This document shows positions 35,986 through 44,983 of a stretch of DNA of 64,000 bases, one piece after another. The stretch's first letter is position 1; the number at the start of each line of letters is the position of its first letter. The stretch is from an uncultured Prevotellaceae bacterium. GTDB taxonomy: Bacteria > Bacteroidota > Bacteroidia > Bacteroidales > Muribaculaceae. Where the stretch lies: NCBI GenBank assembly GCA_905207705.1, contig CAJLMA010000003.1, forward strand, positions 186,001 through 250,000, written 5' to 3'. The position numbers and the translations under genes were made by a program. The notes beneath the pieces are model-generated. The model was given only the letters and a program-made list of their open reading frames with translations. It was not told the DNA's origin and did no database searches.

Positions 35986-36882
35986 ATGAAACATCTGAAA
36001 ATAATAAGGGTCATTCTTTCAATCATACTGGCAGTATTGATCACGGCAGCTATATTTTGTCGCGACTCGGAATGCAGCTGGCTCTCGTGGTTTCATAAAT
36101 TCCAATTCATGCCGGCATTGGTGTCATTCTCGATGGGTGTGTGCGCATTTTGGCTTGCCGTATCGTTGCTGGCGGGGCGTGTGTATTGTTCCACAATATG
36201 CCCTCTCGGCACATTTCAGGACATAGTGGCTTATGTCGGCAAGAAGTTGAGACATAGCAAGATTGGCGATTATTGGTACTCACGGTCCGAAAACAAGTTG
36301 AGATATGTCGTGCTTGGCGTCATAATAGTGTGCATAATAGCAGACCAGATGTTTTTGCCTGATATTACCGACCCATATTTGATTTATGAAAATTTTATCG
36401 ACAATCTGTTCTCACCGGCCGTATCAGCCATCATGGGCAAATGGATTATTCCTTCGCTGTTTGGAGTGGCTTTGTCGATTGTGACTCTGGTGGCCATTGT
36501 TTCGCTGTCGGTAAAGAACGGCCGCACGTTTTGTAACACCATCTGCCCGGTAGGGGCGGCGTTAAGCGTGGCGAGCCGGTATGCTCTATTGCAACTTGAG
36601 ATAGATCCCGACATTTGTACCAATTGCGGAAAATGTGAAATGACATGTAAGGCCTCGTGCGTCGATGCCAAGGCTCATACCATAGATTACAGCCGTTGCG
36701 TCCTGTGCATGAATTGCGGCGCGGTGTGCGATGACAACGCAATAAGGTTTACCACTGTGCGTAAACGATTGTCAACGCCGCTGATGCAGCAGGTGAAAGG
36801 CAAAGTGCCGCAAATGACGGTCGATGCCCCGGGCGGGGACTTTGATTCAACGGTAAAAATGAAAACCGACGATAAGAAATGA
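35986..36882 (+). CDS. NapH/MauN-like membrane protein with 4Fe-4S clusters
   Basis: A 298-residue membrane ferredoxin. Four or five helices carry two CxxxCP motifs ([12 protein letters not shown] and [13 protein letters not shown]), as in NapH and MauN, and the C-terminal part has two classical 4Fe-4S motifs ([15 protein letters not shown] and [11 protein letters not shown]). It probably moves electrons between the quinone pool and a soluble partner. A supply of electrons to the activase encoded upstream is an appealing inference, not shown. I use the ATG at 35986; an in-frame GTG at 35944 would add 14 residues that do not look like a membrane protein start. It overlaps thyA by 4 nt. Confidence 0.87.
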   Translation: MKHLKIIRVILSIILAVLITAAIFCRDSECSWLSWFHKFQFMPALVSFSMGVCAFWLAVSLLAGRVYCSTICPLGTFQDIVAYVGKKLRHSKIGDYWYSRSENKLRYVVLGVIIVCIIADQMFLPDITDPYLIYENFIDNLFSPAVSAIMGKWIIPSLFGVALSIVTLVAIVSLSVKNGRTFCNTICPVGAALSVASRYALLQLEIDPDICTNCGKCEMTCKASCVDAKAHTIDYSRCVLCMNCGAVCDDNAIRFTTVRKRLSTPLMQQVKGKVPQMTVDAPGGDFDSTVKMKTDDKK

Positions 36883-37673
36883 AACAATATCTTGACTTAT
36901 TACGACATGTGCGCGACAATGGCACAATTAAAGGCGATCGAACCGGAACCGGAACAAAAAGCGTGTTCGGGTATCAGATGAGGTTCAACCTTGCCGACGG
37001 ATTTCCGTTGCTTACCACTAAAAAGCTGCATTTAAAATCCATCATATATGAATTGCTGTGGTTCTTGAACGGAGATACCAATGTGAAGTATTTGCAGGAG
37101 CATGGCGTGAGGATATGGAATGAATGGGCAGACGCCGATGGTAATCTCGGACACATTTATGGCTACCAATGGCGTTCGTGGCCCGACTACAAAGGTGGAC
37201 ACATCGACCAAATTTCACAATTGATTGACGAAATAAAGCGTAATCCTGATTCACGCCGACTTATAGTGAGCGCATGGAATGTTGCTGACATCGATAACAT
37301 GAATCTGCCTCCATGTCACACATTGTTCCAGTTTTATGTGGCCGATGGTCGGTTGAGCCTGCAATTGTACCAGCGCAGTGCCGATATATTTCTCGGAGTT
37401 CCGTTCAATATCGCGTCCTATGCCTTGTTGCTCATGATGGTGGCTCAAGTCACGGGGCTTGAAGCAGGTGATTTTGTTCACACGCTCGGTGATGCACACA
37501 TTTATACCAATCATTTTGAACAGGTTGATGAGCAACTTTCACGCACACCGAGGAAATTGCCACGAATGGTTATAAATCCCGATGTTAAAGATATATTCGG
37601 GTTTCATTACGAGGATTTTCAGTTGGAAGGGTATGACCCGCATCCGCATATAAAAGCTCAAGTGTCGGTTTAA
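36879..37673 (+). CDS. thyA: Thymidylate synthase
   Basis: ThyA methylates dUMP to dTMP using methylenetetrahydrofolate and leaves dihydrofolate. The 264-residue product has [18 protein letters not shown] at the start, the catalytic cysteine in [12 protein letters not shown] (Cys146) and [18 protein letters not shown] for dUMP binding; the length equals E. coli ThyA. The ATG overlaps the stop codon of the Fe-S membrane protein, and folA follows after 17 nt, so dTMP synthesis and recycling of its dihydrofolate are encoded together. Confidence 0.98.
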   Translation: MKQYLDLLRHVRDNGTIKGDRTGTGTKSVFGYQMRFNLADGFPLLTTKKLHLKSIIYELLWFLNGDTNVKYLQEHGVRIWNEWADADGNLGHIYGYQWRSWPDYKGGHIDQISQLIDEIKRNPDSRRLIVSAWNVADIDNMNLPPCHTLFQFYVADGRLSLQLYQRSADIFLGVPFNIASYALLLMMVAQVTGLEAGDFVHTLGDAHIYTNHFEQVDEQLSRTPRKLPRMVINPDVKDIFGFHYEDFQLEGYDPHPHIKAQVSV

Positions 37674-37690
37674 TATTTAATTTCGAAGTT

Positions 37691-38188
37691 ATGAAGATTT
37701 CGGCAATAGTGGCCGTTGACGAGCATGGCGCAATAGGCAAGGACGGACAATTGTTGTGGCATATTCCTGCCGACATGAAGCATTTCAAGTCGGTTACAAT
37801 GGGACATCCCATAATCATGGGACGAAAAACTTTTGAAAGTTTTCCTAAAGGGCCGCTTCCGGGTAGGTTGAACATTGTGCTTACGCGCGATGACAAGTAT
37901 GAGGCTGAAGGCGTGAGCGTTTGCCATACTGTCGAGGATGCCTTGGCTGTAGCATTAGGCAGCGGAGCAAGTGAATGTTTTGTCATCGGTGGCGAGCAAG
38001 TGTATGCGCAGATGCTTGATTTGGCCGATAAGATGTATCTGACGATTATACATGCGTCTTTCCCTGATGCCGATGCTTTCTTCCCAGAGATTGACAGCAC
38101 TGATTGGGAAGTGGCCGTGCGTGAGAATTTTGATGCCGACGAGCGTAATCAATATCCATATAGCTTCTTGGTATTAGAGAGACAGTAA
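37691..38188 (+). CDS. folA: Dihydrofolate reductase
   Basis: FolA reduces dihydrofolate to tetrahydrofolate with NADPH. The 165-residue enzyme has the start ISAIVAVDEHGAIGKDGQLL, the active-site stretch LLWHIPADMKHFKSVTMGHP (acidic residue Asp28) and the NADPH loop IMGRKTFESFP plus CFVIGGEQVYAQML. It is the last gene of the run that begins at 31003 and is followed by a terminator. The enzyme is the usual trimethoprim target. Confidence 0.97.
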   Translation: MKISAIVAVDEHGAIGKDGQLLWHIPADMKHFKSVTMGHPIIMGRKTFESFPKGPLPGRLNIVLTRDDKYEAEGVSVCHTVEDALAVALGSGASECFVIGGEQVYAQMLDLADKMYLTIIHASFPDADAFFPEIDSTDWEVAVRENFDADERNQYPYSFLVLERQ

Positions 38189-38220
38189 TGCGGCAATGCC
38201 GTTGAAATAAGAAGAACGAG

Positions 38221-38267
38221 AAAAGGATGCGTCACAGGATAATAATATCCGGATGGCGTATCCTTTT
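38221..38267 (+). terminator. Terminator after folA, possibly bidirectional
   Basis: AAAAGGATGCG (38221-38231) pairs with CGTATCCTTTT (38257-38267) with one G-T, and the inner GGATAATAATATCC forms a second small hairpin. A-rich and T-rich flanks allow termination in both directions; the convergent rluA-type gene ends at 38303. Confidence 0.75.
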
Positions 38268-38302
38268 CAAGTATGATAAAGTTACTTATTTGGTTATGTA
38301 CA

Positions 38303-39211
38303 TCATGACAGCTTGCGGAATGCAGCCGGAATTGGAGTCGAAAAATTCATTTCTTTTCGAGTGATAGGATGTACAAATCTCAATGTCATGGCATGTAGTG
38401 CAAGACGATGGATGGGGCTTATCGATGCACCATATTTACGGTCGCCTGCAATAGGATGTCCAGACTCCTTGGCGTGCACGCGGATTTGATTTTTGCGGCC
38501 TGTGTCGAGTTCAAATTCCACAAGTGAATATTTTGATCCTGCATGAAGAGTCTTATATCGGGTGATGGCCAATTGCCCCTTTTCGGGGTCATCGGTTGAA
38601 TATACCTCATACATGGAGTTCTCGGCGAGATAGCTTCTTATCACTCCCTCTTCTTGTTCCATCCTGCCTTCTACCACGGCTACATATTTGCGGTTGATTA
38701 CCATGTTGTTCCAATTGTGCTGCATCACATCTTTCGCCTCACGGGTCTTGGCAAGCATCATCAAGCCCGAAGTGTTGCGGTCGAGACGGTGGATGATGAA
38801 TACATGGGCTCTCGGGTCATTGGCTTTCACATATTCGCGCATTATGCTGTAAGCCGTTCCGGTTTTAACTTTGTCAGTACCCATCGACAACACACCGTAT
38901 CCTTTATTTATGACAAGTATATGCTCGTCTTCATATACGAGATCTATGCGCTTATTGTGGAACACGGCAAACGACTGGTCGAAATTGACTGCAAATGTGT
39001 CGCCTGCGGCTACCGGGAAATCATATTGCGAGTGTGGCACATGATTCACGGCAAACTGCATGTGCTTCATCATCGACTTTACCTTTGTCAATGAGTGGTC
39101 TTTTAGAATCTTTTTTGCCGTTTCAAGCAGTGTCCCGTCTTCGGTGACTGTCCATGTTCGGATGTTGTCGGGCTTGTTGAAACGACGGTTTTGGCCGGCT
39201 TGTTGTTTCAT
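38303..39211 (-). CDS. RluA family 23S rRNA/tRNA pseudouridine synthase
   Basis: A 302-residue RluA-type enzyme that isomerises uridine to pseudouridine in structured RNA. The catalytic Asp lies in IIHRLDRNTSGLMMLAK; DLVYEDEHILVINKGYGVLS opens the catalytic domain and FELDTGRKNQIRVHAKESGH closes it. An S4-like RNA-binding segment precedes it (about residues 25-85). The ATG at 39211 is used; a TTG two codons upstream is less likely. A well-formed promoter lies at 39237-39268. The exact RNA target cannot be told. Confidence 0.92.
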   Translation of the reverse strand: MKQQAGQNRRFNKPDNIRTWTVTEDGTLLETAKKILKDHSLTKVKSMMKHMQFAVNHVPHSQYDFPVAAGDTFAVNFDQSFAVFHNKRIDLVYEDEHILVINKGYGVLSMGTDKVKTGTAYSIMREYVKANDPRAHVFIIHRLDRNTSGLMMLAKTREAKDVMQHNWNNMVINRKYVAVVEGRMEQEEGVIRSYLAENSMYEVYSTDDPEKGQLAITRYKTLHAGSKYSLVEFELDTGRKNQIRVHAKESGHPIAGDRKYGASISPIHRLALHAMTLRFVHPITRKEMNFSTPIPAAFRKLS

Positions 39212-39236
39212 TGTCAATAATCTTCAATTCAGTGTG

Positions 39237-39268
39237 CAAAGATAGTGCAAGTTGAGCGCAATGACAAA
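39237..39268 (-). promoter_or_regulatory. Predicted promoter of the RluA-type gene
   Basis: On the minus strand TATCTTTG (39237-39244) and TTTG (39265-39268) are 20 nt apart, an exact match to the Bacteroidetes pattern. Transcription would start about 20 nt before the ATG. Confidence 0.78.
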
Positions 39269-39339
39269 AAAATGAATGAGTTCAAATTTTTGGCACTGTC
39301 TAACCACAGTCTATTTTCACAAAAAATAGTGCAAGTTGA
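39242..39339 (+). repeat. Direct repeat of a 14-mer between rluA-type and XRE genes
   Basis: ATAGTGCAAGTTGA occurs at 39242-39255 and again at 39326-39339, each followed by a similar A-rich stretch. The first copy lies inside the promoter of the RluA-type gene. The rest of the 39269-39572 stretch holds no gene I can support. Confidence 0.5.
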
Positions 39340-39572
39340 ATACGATGAAAAAATAAGCCCGATTATTTCTTATCATTGCAGATACTTTGCCGTTTTTTTC
39401 AAAAAAAACTACAAATACGACATGAGGAAAACACCTTGAAATAAACCATTAAAACAGCACATATCAGCCTGTTGTGTGCAAAAGAATGCACACAACGACA
39501 TGTTTCGTGCGGTAATTTGGTAAAAAAATATTCTTTTTTCTTAAATAGATTATGATTTAAACTAAGAATATC

Positions 39573-39580
39573 TATATTTG
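39573..39580 (+). promoter_or_regulatory. Bacteroidetes -7 box upstream of the XRE-cupin gene
   Basis: TATATTTG, 70 nt before the ATG at 39651; upstream box weak. Confidence 0.55.
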
Positions 39581-39650
39581 CTTTTAAAAGGTTATAAAAC
39601 CACGCATATTGCATGGCAATTAACACTTTAAATGTTAAAACAACATTCTT

Positions 39651-40208
39651 ATGACTAAAATAGAAAATATCGAAAACGTAGCTGCACGTTTAAAAGGACT
39701 CCGCGAGGCTCTTGACATGAGCCAGGAAGATATTGCAAACGTTTGCGGTATCGACGTGGACACCTACCGCTCTTATGAATCAGGAGAAAAAGATATTCCG
39801 GTAAGTTTTGTTCGCACACTTGCTCACAAGTTTGAAGTAGAATTGCCGGCAATATTATTCGGAGAAGAACCCAAGATGAGCAGCTATTTCGTCACACGCA
39901 ACGGAAACGGGCTGAGTGTCGAACGCTCAAAGGCCTATAGCTACCAGTCGCTCGCGGCAGGATTTGCCAACAAGGTGATAAACCCGTTCATGGTGACTGT
40001 GGAACCCAGCGAGCAGCCACGAGGAGCTTTCAACTCCCACAGCGGACAGGAATTCAACTATGTGGTAGAAGGCCGCATGGAAATACAGATTTCAAGTAAC
40101 ACCATCACGCTGGAAACAGGCGACAGCATCATTTTCAGCGCTTCTCTTCCTCACCGCATGAGAGCTCTCGATGGCCGGCAAGTGAAATTCATTGCAATTA
40201 TTTCATAA
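39651..40208 (+). CDS. XRE-cupin family transcriptional regulator
   Basis: A 185-residue regulator with an XRE-type helix-turn-helix at residues 10-68 (RLKGLREALDMSQEDIANV) and a cupin_2 ligand pocket at about 105-183 (FNYVVEGRMEIQ, LETGDSIIFSASLPHRMRAL). The cupin histidines of the usual HxH motif are partly retained (His in SHSGQEF and in SLPHR). Proteins of this type control the adjacent acyl-CoA ligase gene, which starts 38 nt downstream; the two are almost surely co-transcribed. Confidence 0.93.
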   Translation: MTKIENIENVAARLKGLREALDMSQEDIANVCGIDVDTYRSYESGEKDIPVSFVRTLAHKFEVELPAILFGEEPKMSSYFVTRNGNGLSVERSKAYSYQSLAAGFANKVINPFMVTVEPSEQPRGAFNSHSGQEFNYVVEGRMEIQISSNTITLETGDSIIFSASLPHRMRALDGRQVKFIAIIS

Positions 40209-40246
40209 CCATATATTAACAACACATATATACAACATCAAGCAAA

Positions 40247-41911
40247 ATGTTAGAAAAATTTCTTGATAGAACAGAATTCGATTCTTACGAAGACTTTTTG
40301 CATAATTTTCATATAAAAGTTCCGGAGAATTTCAATTTCGCCTATGACATAGTCGACGAATGGGCACGCACCAATCCCGACAAAAAAGCTTTGCTATGGA
40401 CCAACGAGGCCGGAGAATCAATACAATTTACATTTGCCGACATAAAGCGCGAAAGCGACAAGGCTGCATCGCTGTTCATGCAAAACGGCATAGGCCGCGG
40501 CGACATGGTGATGCTCATAATGAAAAGGCGATACCAATTTTGGTTTGCAATAACAGCGTTACATAAAATCGGAGCTACCGTAATCCCGGCCACCCACCTA
40601 CTCACCGAAAAAGACATCATATATCGCGCAAACGCCGCAGGCATAAAAGCCATTGTGGCCGTAGGCGATGAAATAGTGCTTGGACATGTCAACAGAGCAT
40701 TGCCGCAATCGCCCACTATCAGCAAGTTGTTTTCAATTGGTCCCGAAATTCCCGAAGGGTGGATTGACTTCAATGCAGGATGCGAAAATGCGCCCGCATT
40801 TGTCAAACCAGAGAACGTAAACAGCAACGACGACATATCATTGATGTACTTCACCTCGGGCACTACCGGCGAGCCAAAGATGGTGGCGCACACATTCACC
40901 TATCCGCTCGGCCACATCATCACGGCAAAATACTGGCATAACCTTGACGAAAACAGCCTTCACTTCACCCTTGCCGATACAGGATGGGGTAAAGCCGTAT
41001 GGGGAAAATATTACGGACAATGGCTCGTCGGTGCAAACATATTCGTATATGACTTTGAAAAATTCAAGCCTGTCGATGTGTTGCACATGATTCACAACTA
41101 CGGCATAACATCTTTTTGCGCTCCTCCAACGGTTTTCCGTTTCTTGATACGCGAAGATTTAACCAAATTCGACCTTTCCACCCTCAAATATTGTACCATC
41201 GCAGGGGAAGCCCTGAACCCAAACGTGTTTGATGAATGGTATAAACTCACAGGAATAAAGCTGATGGAAGCATACGGGCAGACCGAAACAACCGTAACAA
41301 TAGGCACATATCCCTATCTTGAACCGAAACCCGGCTCGATGGGCAAAGTCGGCCCGGTTTACGACATCGCGTTGCTTACTTCCGACGGACGCTGGGCCGA
41401 AGATGGAGAAGAGGGTGAAATCGTTGTGAAGCTTCACGACAACAAACGACCGATAGGCCTGTTCAAGGAATATTACAAAGACCCTCAACTCACCCGGGCT
41501 ACATGCCACGACGGCATTTACCACACCGGTGACGTAGCTTGGCGCGACCAAGACGGCTACTACTGGTTTATAGGCCGCAAGGACGACGTAATCAAGTCGA
41601 GCGGATACCGTATAGGCCCGTTTGAAGTGGAATCGGCTCTCATGACCCATCCTGCCGTAGTGGAATGCGCCATTACAGGCGTGCCGGATGAAATACGCGG
41701 ACAAGTTGTCAAAGCCACAATCGTACTGTCAAAAGAATATAAAGGTAAAGAGAGCCCTGAGCTCGTTAAAGAGATTCAAGACCATGTCAAACGGACTACA
41801 GCCCCATATAAATATCCGCGCGTGGTGGAATTTGTGGATGAACTTCCAAAGACGATAAGCGGCAAAATAAGACGTGTGGAAATTCGCGACAAAAACAACA
41901 AGCAGAATTAA
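40247..41911 (+). CDS. AMP-binding acyl-CoA synthetase
   Basis: A 554-residue ANL-superfamily ligase that activates a carboxylic acid with ATP and joins it to CoA. The P-loop is LMYFTSGTTGEPKMVAHTFT (about 200-219), then LADTGWGKAVWGKYYGQWL, the A5 motif LMEAYGQTETTVTIG, the hinge FIGRKDDVIKSSGYRIGPFE, and the C-terminal lysine in LPKTISGKIRRVEIR. It is closest in layout to acetyl/medium-chain or benzoate-type CoA ligases; the acid is not evident. The XRE-cupin regulator is directly upstream and a strong terminator follows. Confidence 0.93.
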   Translation: MLEKFLDRTEFDSYEDFLHNFHIKVPENFNFAYDIVDEWARTNPDKKALLWTNEAGESIQFTFADIKRESDKAASLFMQNGIGRGDMVMLIMKRRYQFWFAITALHKIGATVIPATHLLTEKDIIYRANAAGIKAIVAVGDEIVLGHVNRALPQSPTISKLFSIGPEIPEGWIDFNAGCENAPAFVKPENVNSNDDISLMYFTSGTTGEPKMVAHTFTYPLGHIITAKYWHNLDENSLHFTLADTGWGKAVWGKYYGQWLVGANIFVYDFEKFKPVDVLHMIHNYGITSFCAPPTVFRFLIREDLTKFDLSTLKYCTIAGEALNPNVFDEWYKLTGIKLMEAYGQTETTVTIGTYPYLEPKPGSMGKVGPVYDIALLTSDGRWAEDGEEGEIVVKLHDNKRPIGLFKEYYKDPQLTRATCHDGIYHTGDVAWRDQDGYYWFIGRKDDVIKSSGYRIGPFEVESALMTHPAVVECAITGVPDEIRGQVVKATIVLSKEYKGKESPELVKEIQDHVKRTTAPYKYPRVVEFVDELPKTISGKIRRVEIRDKNNKQN

Positions 41912-41938
41912 GCACGAGAAACATATCAGCACAACAAC

Positions 41939-41977
41939 GTCATGACGGCCGAGACATGTGTCGTCATGACTTTTTTT
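41939..41977 (+). terminator. Rho-independent terminator after the acyl-CoA ligase
   Basis: GTCATGACG (41939-41947) pairs with CGTCATGAC (41962-41970), followed by seven Ts. Confidence 0.88.
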
Positions 41978-41998
41978 ATCTCCTTTAACGGCCATGCC

Positions 41999-42029
41999 TT
42001 GAATATGCGATTCCTATGCCTTAATTTTG
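41999..42029 (+). promoter_or_regulatory. Predicted promoter of the small membrane protein gene
   Basis: TTG at 41999-42001 and TAATTTTG at 42022-42029, 20 nt apart. The leader to the ATG at 42133 would be about 97 nt. Confidence 0.6.
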
Positions 42030-42132
42030 CAATAATCCTTGACGAATGCCGGGTTTCCCTCTACCGCCGGATAACATGCCTTTACCGTAATTAAATGCAC
42101 TCTTACAAAAAACAACTCAAACTACAGTCAAT

Positions 42133-42405
42133 ATGAGCAATAAACACAATGACAACAAGCCCTTATGGTTCAAGATAATTTGCGCCGCATCAATGATCCC
42201 GGTTTTAAGCTGGCCCTTGATTATGCAGACATCAGCCCCATTCGACGAACCCGAAAATCCTACCAACCTGCTACTGCTCATCTTCCCCATATATGTCGTC
42301 CTCTCAATATATCTTGCATATAAATGCTACGGCGAGCGACCCGCTGTATCCAACGTTTTGCTCGCCGTATTATGGCTGGCATTCATCGCCATTTGGTTTG
42401 TATGA
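42133..42405 (+). CDS. Small membrane protein of unknown function
   Basis: A 90-residue protein with a polar start (MSNKHNDNKPLW) and three hydrophobic stretches: about 13-30, 44-62 and 71-90, the last ending at the C-terminus (LLAVLWLAFIAIWFV). It has a plausible promoter of its own and stands alone, convergent with topA at a distance of 14 nt. I do not recognise the family. A link to its neighbours is not evident. Confidence 0.65.
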   Translation: MSNKHNDNKPLWFKIICAASMIPVLSWPLIMQTSAPFDEPENPTNLLLLIFPIYVVLSIYLAYKCYGERPAVSNVLLAVLWLAFIAIWFV

Positions 42406-42419
42406 ACCTGAATGTTATA

Positions 42420-44762
42420 TTATTTCTTTACCGTCCGACGCATCTTTTTCTTTGAAGCATTGGCTTCGTCGGCCACTATGGCCTTACAGTCCTCGTATGT
42501 CAACGACGATGTATCTGTTCCCTTTGGAATCTTGTAATTTTGTTTCTTATAAGATATATACACGCCATAACGTCCGTTCAACACCTCCATATCTGGATCT
42601 TCGGGAAACGAAATAAGCACTTTCTTGGCCTCGGATGAACGTTTTTCCTCTATCAGCTTTACGGCCTCTTCAAGGGTTATCGTTTGAGGAGACTGCTCCT
42701 TTGGGATAGAAACATACTTGCCATCATGCTTCACATAAGGCCCGAAACGGCCTACGCCGACACTTACTTCACCACCCTCGAAGTCGCCAAGCACACGAGG
42801 CAATTCAAATAATTTCAACGCTTCTTCAAGCGTAATGGTACTTACCGACTGATTCTTCTGCAAAGGCGCGAAATGTGGCTTATCGCCGCCATCCGAACTG
42901 CCAAGTTGGACAAGAGGGCCGAAACGGCCTATTTTCACCGAGACAGGCTTACCTGTCTTAGGATCAGTTCCAAGGAGCCTTTCGCCCACTTTGTGTTCAA
43001 GGCGCAACTTGGATACTTTCTCGACCGAAGGATGGAACTGGCGGTAGAACTTGTCGATGCCATCGTTCCATTTCATCTCACCATCGGCAATCTCGTCAAA
43101 TTCCTCTTCGATTTTAGCCGTAAAATTATAATCCATGATGGCAGGGAAATATTCTTGCAAGAAGTCATTGACAACCATGCCTATGTCGGTAGGAATCAAC
43201 TTGCCCTTGTCGGCACCTGTAACTTCGGTTTTCTCCTTCTTTGAAATTCTCCCATTCTTCAATTCCATCACTTCATACTTACGTTCAGAACCCTTCTTCT
43301 CACCTTTCTCCACATAATCGCGGTTTTGGATGGTAGAAATTGTAGGAGCATAAGTAGAAGGACGGCCTATTCCCAATTCTTCCAATTTCTTTACCAATGA
43401 GGCTTCGGTATATCGTGACGGCTGCTGCGTGAAACGTTGCATTGCAGTCACACAGTCGGCAGCAATTTTGTCTCCGCGATTCATTTTCGGTAGCACAACC
43501 TGTTCATCGCCGGGACGGCTGTCTGCCTGTGAATTGTCATCATCACGGGCTTCCATGTACACCTTCAAGAATCCGTCAAACTTAATCACTTCTCCTGTTG
43601 CGACAAATTTCTCGTTTCTTCCAGAAATAAGTATGTCGACTGTTGTCTTTTCAATCTGGGCATCGGCCATCTGCGAAGCTATGGTGCGCTTCCAGATCAA
43701 ATCATACAGCTTCTTCTCTTGAGCCGTACCCGAAATTTCATGCTTGTTTATGTAAGTTGGGCGTATGGCCTCGTGAGCCTCTTGCGCACCCTTTGAATTG
43801 GTGTGATACTTGCGCACCTTGAGGTATTCGGCACCTATTTCATTCTTAATCTCTTCACTTATCGCGTTTATCGCAAGCGACGACAGGTTCATTGAATCGG
43901 TACGCATATATGTAATAAATCCCGATTCATACAGTTTTTGTGCCACCATCATGGTTTGTGAGACTGTGAATCCGAGCTTGCGTGCAGCCTCTTGCTGCAA
44001 AGTAGAAGTAGTGAACGGAGGCGCGGGCGATTTTTTTAGCGGCTTGACCACAGTGTCGCCAACGACATATTCGGCATTCTTACAGTCGGTCAACAATTTT
44101 TCGGCCGACTTGGCATCTTTCATGCGACAATTCAATTCGGCATTGAATTGAGCCGATGGCACGTCGGCTCTGTGCATCTGTGCCGTAACGCGATAATACT
44201 GTTCGCTCACGAATGCCTTGATTTCCTTTTCTCGCTCGACAATCAGTCTCACGGCCACGCTCTGCACACGACCTGCCGACAATGCAGGCTTTATCTTCCA
44301 TAATACCGGTGACAATTCAAAGCCTACAATACGGTCAAGCACCCGCCGAGCTTGTTGGGCATCCACCAAGTTATAATCTATACCGCGTGGATTTTCTATC
44401 GCATGTAGAATGGCAGGCTTGGTAATTTCATGAAACACAATGCGCCGCGTCTTCTCGGGCGTCAACCCAAGCACTTCATACAAATGCCAGGCAATTGCTT
44501 CCCCTTCGCGGTCCTCATCGGAAGCGAGCCACACCATGTCGGCTTCGTTTGCGGCTTTCTTCAGTTCTTTTACCAGTTCCTTCTTTTCGGAAGGTATTTC
44601 ATATATAGGAGCATAATCATGGTCAAAGTCAATACTGAAATCTTTCTTGTGAAGATCCCGTATATGACCGTAGCTTGACATTACTTTATACTCTTTTCCT
44701 AAAAATTTTTCTATCGTTTTCGCCTTGGCAGGCGACTCGACTATTACTAAATTCTTTGGCAT
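42420..44762 (-). CDS. topA: DNA topoisomerase I
   Basis: TopA relaxes negatively supercoiled DNA by single-strand cutting. The 780-residue protein has the N-terminal TOPRIM domain (NLVIVESPAKAKTIEKFLG, then SDEDREGEAIAWHL), the active-site tyrosine in GFITYMRTDSMNLS (near residue 284), and the gate domain signature QEAHEAIRPT. Instead of zinc ribbons the C-terminal part carries several glycine-rich topoisomerase C-terminal repeats (RLLGTDPKTGKPVSVKIGRF, GRFGPYVKHDGKYVSIP, GRYGVYISYKKQNYKIPKG) and a lysine-rich tail, as in other Bacteroidetes. The minus-strand box TAATTTTG at 44878-44885 may be its promoter. Confidence 0.97.
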   Translation of the reverse strand: MPKNLVIVESPAKAKTIEKFLGKEYKVMSSYGHIRDLHKKDFSIDFDHDYAPIYEIPSEKKELVKELKKAANEADMVWLASDEDREGEAIAWHLYEVLGLTPEKTRRIVFHEITKPAILHAIENPRGIDYNLVDAQQARRVLDRIVGFELSPVLWKIKPALSAGRVQSVAVRLIVEREKEIKAFVSEQYYRVTAQMHRADVPSAQFNAELNCRMKDAKSAEKLLTDCKNAEYVVGDTVVKPLKKSPAPPFTTSTLQQEAARKLGFTVSQTMMVAQKLYESGFITYMRTDSMNLSSLAINAISEEIKNEIGAEYLKVRKYHTNSKGAQEAHEAIRPTYINKHEISGTAQEKKLYDLIWKRTIASQMADAQIEKTTVDILISGRNEKFVATGEVIKFDGFLKVYMEARDDDNSQADSRPGDEQVVLPKMNRGDKIAADCVTAMQRFTQQPSRYTEASLVKKLEELGIGRPSTYAPTISTIQNRDYVEKGEKKGSERKYEVMELKNGRISKKEKTEVTGADKGKLIPTDIGMVVNDFLQEYFPAIMDYNFTAKIEEEFDEIADGEMKWNDGIDKFYRQFHPSVEKVSKLRLEHKVGERLLGTDPKTGKPVSVKIGRFGPLVQLGSSDGGDKPHFAPLQKNQSVSTITLEEALKLFELPRVLGDFEGGEVSVGVGRFGPYVKHDGKYVSIPKEQSPQTITLEEAVKLIEEKRSSEAKKVLISFPEDPDMEVLNGRYGVYISYKKQNYKIPKGTDTSSLTYEDCKAIVADEANASKKKMRRTVKK

Positions 44763-44877
44763 GACAATGTACCTACTTATATGAAATTATGAAAACAATC
44801 GTTGCTGCAATGTTTCAAAACAAGCCTATATTCAAGTCTTTAGACCGCACGAAACAACAACACTCTTGAATTGTCGG

Positions 44878-44885
44878 CAAAATTA
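44878..44885 (-). promoter_or_regulatory. topA: Bacteroidetes -7 box upstream of topA
   Basis: TAATTTTG on the minus strand with a leader of about 110 nt to the topA ATG; no clear upstream box. Confidence 0.4.
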
Positions 44886-44983
44886 GGCAAAAAACAGCGT
44901 ATTTACACCGTTAATTTATAATAAATCAAGCATATCACGCCAAAAACATTGATTTTTCAGGATAATCAGCATTAAAAAGTAAT

